The position numbers and the translations under genes were made by a program. Below are positions 1 to 5,379 of a stretch of DNA of 8,332 nt, piece after piece. The DNA comes from Calditrichota bacterium. Its GTDB lineage: Bacteria > Calditrichota > Calditrichia > RBG-13-44-9 > J075. The DNA is taken from the NCBI GenBank assembly GCA_003695285.1, contig RFIL01000328.1, positions 1 to 8,332 of the forward strand, given 5' to 3'. Position 1 is the stretch's first letter, and each line of letters starts with the position of its first letter. The notes under the pieces are model-generated. The model had not been told where the DNA came from. It worked only from the letters and a program-made list of their open reading frames with translations, and did not search any database.

Positions 1-806
1 CGTACTCCTACAATGGAGAGGTCATCGATTGCCTGTAACAATTGATTCATTTTGCTGACATTGACCTCTTCACTGGCTCTCATTCGATTGGCTTTCCAGG
101 TATTACCCTCTTTCTTTAATATGAGTACATCCCGCTGATTGACACGACCGGTCAGTTCGTTTATGGAATAATCCTTGAGTGTCACTTCGATGATATCATC
201 TTTCTTGACTCGCAGTAAATCTGTATCAATCCAGTCACTGAAATTGGTGGAAATATTCAAATCCATTTTGACGGCATAAACCCGCTTCTGGTCCGGTAAT
301 CGCACAAAGTAAAATCCTTCCTTTTCCGGAACTTTCTTGCCCACAATTAAATCTGCCAGCACCTGGTCGTTGGCGCCACGGATGATGATTCGTTTACCCC
401 TACCTTCCAGGTTGGGATTGGTTTCATCCAGGGGATCGAGTACCCCACAAAGGGCATGATCAGAAACATTGTCGGTGCGGAAATCATCTTTTTTCAACCC
501 GATGATTCCCGCGGCAATTTGCGCCAACTGGTCTTTGTTATCAGCGGGATAATTATGATGTGAGGGAATCCGCCATTTATTTTCTTCAAAGACGACTTTG
601 AAGGGGATGGGTTCACCGGTTTCCTTGTCAAAATCAATCACTTCCAGAGAAACCGCGCTATTGGGGTCAGTAAATTCCGGGAAAAAGACCTCTCCTTTAT
701 CAAAGAAGGCAGAGGGAGTCGCTTTCCGGGGAGCAGTGATCATGGCTAACAGAGCCAGAACAATGGCAACTCCTGCGAAGATGAATGTTTTCTGTTTTTC
801 TTTCAT
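1..806 (-). CDS. DUF4340 domain protein, membrane-anchored, partial (C-terminus beyond left edge)
   Basis: The start codon and 268 residues are visible; the frame runs open to the left edge, so the C-terminus is missing. A short basic N-terminus (MKEKQK) precedes one hydrophobic segment (about residues 8-25), which suits an uncleaved signal anchor with the rest outside the cytoplasmic membrane. The remainder has the beta-rich, hydrophilic look of DUF4340 proteins: a W-R-I-P-S-x-H-N-Y-P-A-D segment (about 78-89), GVLDP (121-125), ADLIVGKKVP (151-160), a YFVRLPDQKRVYAV stretch (166-179) and a DWIDTDLL segment (191-198). DUF4340 proteins commonly follow GldG-like ABC components and are thought to be accessory parts of the same envelope system; their biochemical role is unknown. 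The gene starts 3 bp after the permease/GldG stop codon and has a strong ribosome binding site, so it is the last visible gene of that operon. Family assignment is fairly sure, function is not. Confidence 0.82.
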   Translation of the reverse strand, partial: MKEKQKTFIFAGVAIVLALLAMITAPRKATPSAFFDKGEVFFPEFTDPNSAVSLEVIDFDKETGEPIPFKVVFEENKWRIPSHHNYPADNKDQLAQIAAGIIGLKKDDFRTDNVSDHALCGVLDPLDETNPNLEGRGKRIIIRGANDQVLADLIVGKKVPEKEGFYFVRLPDQKRVYAVKMDLNISTNFSDWIDTDLLRVKKDDIIEVTLKDYSINELTGRVNQRDVLILKKEGNTWKANRMRASEEVNVSKMNQLLQAIDDLSIVGV

Positions 807-809
807 GGC

Positions 810-3494
810 TTAACTCCTTAATCTTCTGATTGCTGCAGCACCTTCTGCTTCACGACGACGGCGGCGGATAAAAATCATAATTCCCACCACCAGAACCGGA
901 ATCGGTGGCAGAACCACCGCGAAGGTTTTGATACCATTCTGAATTGTTCGGATATGAGCTTCCATTCGTTCTTTGCTGGCGGCAATCTTGGCTTCTTTTT
1001 CCGCTTCAATCTTGGCTTTTAAAGCATCAAAGCGGCGTTGCTCAACTCGTCGGATATTCTCTGCCATGATTTGTTTGGTCTGTGCATCCAGATCGCTCCG
1101 CTGTTCCACTTCTTTCACTTTTTCCTCCAGACGTTTCTGAGCTTCCTGCAACGCCAGTTGGGCTTCGGTTTCAGCCTGTTGCTCCTCCCGGGCTCGTTGT
1201 TCGATGTATTCCTGTACCTGCTTCTCTACCGAGGTCAGTGTGCGATGTTTTACCCGACGATTCCGAAGGGCTATGAACGATTCATCTCCCACCAGAACGT
1301 CCATACAGTTGAGGAAGAAATGCACATTGTCAAATTCCAGATTACCCAGACCTTGTTTGCGAATTTCAAAAAATTGTTGTGAGATAAAATCCAGATCCGC
1401 TATCACAATGGCTTTTATGGTTTTAATCCGGGTATTTCCACCAGTGCCCAGGGTATCATCCTTAGCCTGTTCCCGCTGAAAGATGGAGGCAGCCAGAATA
1501 TAGTCGGTTCCTGTGGGATAATGAGGAAGACCGCGGGTAATTAACTGAGCTCCCAGAAAACTTCTTCTGACCATCCGGCTATAAGGTTGAACCCCGGCAA
1601 CAAAGCTGGTTTTAACCAGCGGAGTAAAATCCACCGTCGATTGAGAGGCTTTGTTGATATAACCGGGGAAAATAAACACCAGCTCTTGAAGTTGAGACGT
1701 TGCCGGATGTTCCGGGTTAAAAGACTCCTCATTTTCATTTCCCCGACCGACAAAGACCACCTCCGGCGGAATATTGGCAAAATCCGGATGGGGGTTATAA
1801 GCATCCCATACTATCTGTCGGTAATTCCAGTTGACACCTAATTTTCGCATAAACTCCTGAATATTTCCCTTGGGCTTGGGGGGTGGTCCCTGTTGCATAA
1901 AAGGATTTCGATTGGCACCTGCCTTTTCCGAGGGGGAAATTCCCAGATTAATGGCAGGGAGGGGATCCACCAGGAGCAGGGTGGGTACTCCCGTTTCAAT
2001 GTATTCAATCAAATTATCCATCTCATCTTGAGAAAGGGTAGAGGGCATGGGCACCACCAACCCATCCAGTTCCTCCTTAATGGGACTGGTGGCAGAAATG
2101 CGTACCACTTCATATTGTTTTTTTAGTTCATCCACTACTTCCCAGGCAGGTAATGTTTGCATGGTCTGAAAATCAAAACCACCAAATAGCTTCGCTTCTG
2201 TGACCAGCACACCAACTTTTTTACGTTTGGTTCGTGCTACCACCCGAATACTGCGCATCAACTCGTATTCAGTCGGTAATCCTCTATCAAAGAATGGGAT
2301 GACCTGTTCCTCCGGGCCACAGGTAAAAGCAACGCCCATAAACACTTTTTTTACCCCGGCTCCGGCGCTTCCGGTTTCCGGAACTTCGCGAGGTAGAATA
2401 TTAAACTTTTCTCGCGCTTCACGGGCTTCATCTGAGTAGGGCTCAGTATCGTAAATTGCCACCTCCACCCGCGGTCCGGCGATGGCGTCAATTTCTTTTA
2501 AAAAGCTGATGAGATTCGCCCGTGTCTGAACGTATTGCTGGGGTGGGTCTTTACTGAGATAAGCCTGAATAAAGACCGGGCGTTCTTCAGAAATTTCATC
2601 GAGCAATTTTTTGGTTTCACCAGACAGGGTGTGAAGTCGTTCAGCGGTGATATCCAATCGCCAGTGCAGGCGCCCGATGATGACATTTAAGCTGATCACG
2701 GCAATGACGATAGCCACACTGCGAATAATATGGTGATAGGACATTTTCCATCCATCGGCTTCCTGGGGCCAGTGGCGGCGACTGAGAAATAAAATATTAA
2801 AGAAAAGCATCACACCGGCGAGGGAGAGGAAATAGAAAATACCGGATAAGCTGATGACCCCGCTGGCAAAATCATCAAAATAATCAAATACAACCAGATG
2901 AGAGAACAGGTCCTGCAGAGATTGGCCAAAGAAGCCGGCCACATCATCAATAAAGATAAACACGCTGCAAAATAGAGCCCCGAGGATGAAGGCAATGGTT
3001 ACGTTGGCAGTTAATAATGAAGCAAACATTCCCACCGCTATGAAAGCGGCACCAATAAACCAATAACCCATATAATTGGCAATCATGAGACCGAGGTCGG
3101 GGCTACCCAGCCAAAAAAGAACAATTACATGGCTGAGTGATATCAATAGCGACGCACTGTAAATTCCTAATACGGCTAAGAATTTACCGATCACCACTTC
3201 CAGATCGGTAGCCGGAAGGGTTAGCAATAGTTCATCGGTCCCTTGTTTCCGCTCTTCCGCCCAGACACTCATGGTCAAAGCGGGAATAAAGAAGAGCAGT
3301 AATAGAGGGAAAACGTAATTCAGTTGATCCAGATTGGCGAGGTTGTTCAGAAAAAAGCGCTCCTGCCAGAAAGCAGCAGCAGCACTCAGAAATATAAACA
3401 GGGTAATAAACACATATCCGGTGGGATTGGTAAAATAGAGACGAATATCCCTTTTGAAGATGGAGAAGATGACCTTCCAGTTTATCTGTTTCAT
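810..3494 (-). CDS. Fused ABC-2 permease (GldF-like) and GldG-like extracytoplasmic protein
   Basis: This 894-residue protein joins two parts that are separate genes, gldF and gldG, in Bacteroidota. Residues 1-240 form an ABC-2 type permease with about six hydrophobic helices (near 27-44, 59-78, 104-129, 142-161, 166-183, 214-237) and the hallmark segment EERKQGTDELLLTLP (80-94), a cytoplasmic coupling region typical of GldF/NosY-like permeases. A seventh helix (258-275) leads into a GldG-like domain beginning with the family's W-R-x-D-x-T-x-x-x-x-H-x-L-S pattern (278-291) and running to about 750 (PF09822-type). Then comes a charged coiled coil (about 755-850) rich in E, K, Q and A, and a last helix (857-876) followed by a basic RRRRR tail. 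The start overlaps the ATPase stop in an ATGA, with AGGAGG 7 nt upstream. It should pair with the neighbouring ATPase to power an envelope export or remodelling process of unknown substrate. Confidence 0.88.
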   Translation of the reverse strand: MKQINWKVIFSIFKRDIRLYFTNPTGYVFITLFIFLSAAAAFWQERFFLNNLANLDQLNYVFPLLLLFFIPALTMSVWAEERKQGTDELLLTLPATDLEVVIGKFLAVLGIYSASLLISLSHVIVLFWLGSPDLGLMIANYMGYWFIGAAFIAVGMFASLLTANVTIAFILGALFCSVFIFIDDVAGFFGQSLQDLFSHLVVFDYFDDFASGVISLSGIFYFLSLAGVMLFFNILFLSRRHWPQEADGWKMSYHHIIRSVAIVIAVISLNVIIGRLHWRLDITAERLHTLSGETKKLLDEISEERPVFIQAYLSKDPPQQYVQTRANLISFLKEIDAIAGPRVEVAIYDTEPYSDEAREAREKFNILPREVPETGSAGAGVKKVFMGVAFTCGPEEQVIPFFDRGLPTEYELMRSIRVVARTKRKKVGVLVTEAKLFGGFDFQTMQTLPAWEVVDELKKQYEVVRISATSPIKEELDGLVVPMPSTLSQDEMDNLIEYIETGVPTLLLVDPLPAINLGISPSEKAGANRNPFMQQGPPPKPKGNIQEFMRKLGVNWNYRQIVWDAYNPHPDFANIPPEVVFVGRGNENEESFNPEHPATSQLQELVFIFPGYINKASQSTVDFTPLVKTSFVAGVQPYSRMVRRSFLGAQLITRGLPHYPTGTDYILAASIFQREQAKDDTLGTGGNTRIKTIKAIVIADLDFISQQFFEIRKQGLGNLEFDNVHFFLNCMDVLVGDESFIALRNRRVKHRTLTSVEKQVQEYIEQRAREEQQAETEAQLALQEAQKRLEEKVKEVEQRSDLDAQTKQIMAENIRRVEQRRFDALKAKIEAEKEAKIAASKERMEAHIRTIQNGIKTFAVVLPPIPVLVVGIMIFIRRRRREAEGAAAIRRLRS
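814..819 (-). promoter_or_regulatory. Ribosome binding site of the DUF4340 gene, next to the upstream stop codon
   Basis: On the minus strand AAGGAG lies 7 nt before the ATG at 806, and the upstream gene's TAA (812-810) falls between the two. The site is inside the last codons of the upstream gene, so ribosomes finishing that gene cover it. This fits translational coupling and fixes the DUF4340 start. Confidence 0.75.
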
Positions 3495-4261
3495 TGGTCT
3501 TCCTCCTGCGCTTTCACTTGACCACCGCTACGTCCGTAATTGGTTAATCGGTAGAAGGGTTCCTCCAGAGACCCATTCTCTTTCAATTCCTCCGGAGTAC
3601 CATCAAAAACCAATCTTCCATTATGAATGAAAAGCACCCGATCGGCAACGGCGTTTACCTCCTGTAGAATATGGGTGGATAATAAAACAGTTTTTTCCTG
3701 TCCTAATTGTTTGATATTGGTACGAAAATCGCGAATTTGATTGGGGTCCAATCCCGCTGTGGGTTCATCCATAATCAACACGTCCGGATCATGGAGGAGG
3801 GCTTGTGCCAGTCCAACACGTTGTCGATAACCACGGGAGAGTTTGCTAATTGGTTTTTCCAGCACATCGTGCAGAGCACATTCGGAGATAACAACATCCA
3901 GCCGGTGATTAAAATATTGTTCCTCCATTCCCCGAGCTTCCCCGAAGAATCGCAATAACTCCATGGGAGTCATATCTTCATAAAGGGGGCCATTTTCCGG
4001 TAAATATCCCAGGTGTTTGGAAGCTTCCAAACGATTGGCAAAGACATCATAGCCCGCAATGGATGCACTTCCTTCGCTTGGAGCCAAAAAACCGCTCAGA
4101 ATTCGCATTGTTGTCGTTTTTCCGGCTCCATTGGGTCCTAAAAACGCTACGATTTGACCACGGGGAATGGAAAAGGAAATATCCTGGATGGCAACAAATT
4201 GCCCATAATACTTACTGAGTCCTTTGGCCTCTATCATCGGTTGAGAAGTCGCTGATGCCAT
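3491..4261 (-). CDS. ABC transporter ATPase, GldA-like
   Basis: This 256-residue nucleotide-binding subunit has every expected ABC motif in order: Walker A GPNGAGKT (42-49), a Q-loop region reading YLPENGPLYEDMT (86-98) with E where many families have Q, the signature LSRGY (141-145), Walker B VLIMDEP (161-167), the D-loop AGLD (169-172) and the switch histidine in STH (195-197). The YLPE form of the Q-loop and the overall sequence place it in the ABC-2 exporter class near GldA/CcmA/NosF. It hydrolyses ATP at the cytoplasmic face to drive the adjoining fused permease. The frame stays open upstream to a GTG at 4369, but that stretch looks unlike the family and has no ribosome site. The ATG at 4261 has AAGG at 4273-4270, 8 nt upstream. 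A further Met at 4237 (MIEAKGLSKYYG) matches the usual family N-terminus but lacks a ribosome site. The 3' end overlaps the permease start by 4 bp. Confidence 0.92.
   Translation of the reverse strand: MASATSQPMIEAKGLSKYYGQFVAIQDISFSIPRGQIVAFLGPNGAGKTTTMRILSGFLAPSEGSASIAGYDVFANRLEASKHLGYLPENGPLYEDMTPMELLRFFGEARGMEEQYFNHRLDVVISECALHDVLEKPISKLSRGYRQRVGLAQALLHDPDVLIMDEPTAGLDPNQIRDFRTNIKQLGQEKTVLLSTHILQEVNAVADRVLFIHNGRLVFDGTPEELKENGSLEEPFYRLTNYGRSGGQVKAQEEDQ
3502..3507 (-). promoter_or_regulatory. Ribosome binding site of the permease/GldG fusion gene
   Basis: A perfect AGGAGG on the minus strand, 7 nt before the ATG at 3494, lies inside the end of the ATPase gene. It supports the start chosen in the 4-bp ATGA overlap (3491-3494) and suggests coupled, efficient translation of the permease after the ATPase. 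Confidence 0.8.
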
Positions 4262-4375
4262 AGGAGTCCCCTTTGTTTTTAGTTCATTAAAAACAGGAGA
4301 ATTTTTTGCACATGATTCAGAAAATTCTATTAAATTTGTGCTAACTACTGAAAAAGGAAAATGTTTCACTTCAGG

Positions 4376-4413
4376 AAAAAAACGGGTTTTATTTGGCGGT
4401 GAAAGAACCCGTT
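4376..4413 (-). terminator. Terminator-like hairpin in the leader of the ABC operon (candidate attenuator)
   Basis: On the minus strand AACGGGTT (4413-4406) and AACCCGTT (4388-4381) form a perfect 8-bp stem around a 17-nt loop, followed directly by five further T residues, so seven T in a row end the element. This is the shape of an intrinsic terminator, though the stem is only modestly GC-rich and the loop long. It lies about 115 nt before the ATPase ATG and just downstream of a candidate promoter. The nearest upstream gene on this strand is nearly 1 kb away beyond an oppositely oriented gene, so it is not an obvious gene end. An attenuator role is inference. Confidence 0.45.
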
Positions 4414-4428
4414 CATCATTGCGGGCAA

Positions 4429-4457
4429 AAAATACAGCACTTTTCAGATAGTTTCAA
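4429..4457 (-). promoter_or_regulatory. Candidate sigma-70-like promoter for the ABC operon
   Basis: On the minus strand TTGAAA (4457-4452, 5 of 6 against TTGACA) and TATTTT (4434-4429, 4 of 6 against TATAAT) are separated by exactly 17 nt. It points toward the ATPase gene and would give a leader of about 160 nt containing the terminator-like hairpin. AT-rich DNA yields such matches by chance, and the host's promoter consensus is unknown. Confidence 0.4.
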
Positions 4458-4807
4458 TTATTTTTTCATTTAATCTTTGTTTTCTTTGTAATAAGAACTA
4501 TTTCCCTGTCAAGATATTTGTGGAAAGGATGTTCATTTATTAACTGTTTTTCCATATAATTCTTGTTATTCACCCTGGGTTTTACTAAATAGAATAGCTT
4601 GATGTAACAATCGAATGAATCCCCTGGTTTTATATACATAAATGAAACAAGCAACGTTGGAAGCGGGAACTTCGCCTGTGTTTGGGGAGTAGTGTTGATG
4701 ATTATGGAAGAAGGCTATTTCCTTACCTCAACGCTCGAATGTTAAGTGATAATTACAATTGAGCGGATTGGGAAACAAACCGGTGCCCTGATTAGCAAGA
4801 GAAATAT

Positions 4808-5323
4808 ATGGCCAAACGAGAACATTTACAGATTTTGTTGGAAGGTGTGAACCTCTGGAATCAATGGCGGGAGGAGACTAAGGAGCTGCCGGATCTCCGT
4901 CATGCGGATCTCAGGGGTACTAATTTGAAAGGTGCAAACCTGCAGGGTGCCAGATTAGCTTATGCAGATTTTCATGGAGCAGATTTAAGTTGGGCGAATC
5001 TTACACACGCTCAATGTGGTTGGGCAGAGTTTGGCAATGCCATTCTGATTGGAGCGGATTGTCGGCATGCATTTTTTGCCGGAGCGGATTTTCGGGATGC
5101 CAATCTTAGCTGGGCAGATTTTCGGGAAGCCGATCTTTCCTGGGCTTATCTGGGTAATGCTGAGCTGTGGAGGACATTCCTGTCCGGTGCCCGTCATCTG
5201 ACCATCGATCAGTTACTGAAAGTAAACAATTTGCATGGGGCTCAACTGGATAAATCATTATTAAAAATTATCCAAAAGAAATCTCCCCATTTGTTGGAAA
5301 AAAAAACCGAATCATCTCTTTGA
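4808..5323 (+). CDS. Pentapeptide-repeat protein
   Basis: This 171-residue protein is built from about 20 tandem A(D/N)LXX-type pentapeptides (about residues 28-129), the pattern of the right-handed quadrilateral beta-helix. The N-terminal cap (about 7-27) has the G-V-N-L-W-N-Q-W-R-E-E motif often seen before such repeats, and the C-terminal part (130-164) has a T-x-x-Q-L-L ... LHGAQLD ... SPHLLE pattern that also recurs in this family, probably a helical cap. No signal peptide or membrane helix is evident, so it is probably cytoplasmic. Known relatives include DNA-gyrase-protecting DNA mimics, but most have no assigned role; this protein is not markedly acidic, so DNA mimicry is not suggested. 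Tryptophans recur at multiples of ten residues (62, 72, 102, 112). It is the only plus-strand gene here, with its own upstream region. Its ribosome site is weak (AAGAGA, 4797-4802, 5 nt from the ATG). Confidence 0.88.
   Translation: MAKREHLQILLEGVNLWNQWREETKELPDLRHADLRGTNLKGANLQGARLAYADFHGADLSWANLTHAQCGWAEFGNAILIGADCRHAFFAGADFRDANLSWADFREADLSWAYLGNAELWRTFLSGARHLTIDQLLKVNNLHGAQLDKSLLKIIQKKSPHLLEKKTESSL
5084..5143 (+). repeat. Two 30-bp tandem units within the pentapeptide gene
   Basis: Units 5084-5113 and 5114-5143 match at 25 of 30 bases and encode ADFRDANLSW and ADFREADLSW. A related decapeptide, ADFHGADLSW, lies at residues 53-62. The close DNA match suggests a fairly recent two-pentapeptide duplication, half a helical turn of the predicted beta-helix. 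Confidence 0.7.
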
Positions 5324-5343
5324 CGAATGGATGATTTCAATAC

Positions 5344-5368
5344 CCCTGGCATGAAAAAATTTCCAGGG
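5344..5368. terminator. Candidate shared terminator hairpin between convergent genes
   Basis: CCCTGG (5344-5349) and CCAGGG (5363-5368) form a 6-bp stem around a 13-nt loop in the 56-bp gap between two convergent gene ends. Location favours a two-way terminator, but no T-run follows on either strand. An AT-rich 7-bp inverted repeat (5310-5316 with 5330-5336) overlaps the pentapeptide stop codon and may add to the structure. Confidence 0.35.
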
Positions 5369-5379
5369 CAGAACTTATA

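Larger units (their letters stand above)
4262..4807. other. Divergent intergenic region, 546 bp
   Basis: This AT-rich stretch lies between the start of the ABC operon (minus strand) and the pentapeptide gene (plus strand). It holds the ATPase ribosome site, the leader hairpin and the candidate minus-strand promoter listed separately. On the plus strand a GATAAT (4748-4753) could be a -10 box, but no convincing -35 lies at 16-18 nt; the pentapeptide gene promoter is therefore not located. I see no tRNA, no recognisable riboswitch and no credible coding region here. A 62-codon open frame on the minus strand (4654-4466) needs a TTG start and lacks a ribosome site. Confidence 0.6.

Noticed and set aside
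598..813. Plus-strand open frame antisense to the DUF4340 gene
   Set aside because: It lies entirely opposite the well-supported DUF4340 start region and its product has no family-like features; other plus-strand frames between 1038 and 2439 are likewise opposite the permease/GldG fusion.
4262..4369. 36-residue N-terminal extension of the ATPase from a GTG at 4369
   Set aside because: It has no ribosome site, overlaps the presumed leader just after the terminator-like hairpin, and does not resemble the start of ABC ATPases; the ATG at 4261 has an AAGG at good spacing.
4466..4654. 62-codon open frame on the minus strand in the intergenic region
   Set aside because: It starts with TTG, has no ribosome binding site, contains no recognisable motif and overlaps no conserved-looking context; AT-rich spacer DNA gives such frames by chance.
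4758..4769. Partial likeness to the E. coli lac operator (ATTGAGCGGAT)
   Set aside because: It is a short chance match without the operator's dyad symmetry, and no LacI-type regulator gene is nearby.
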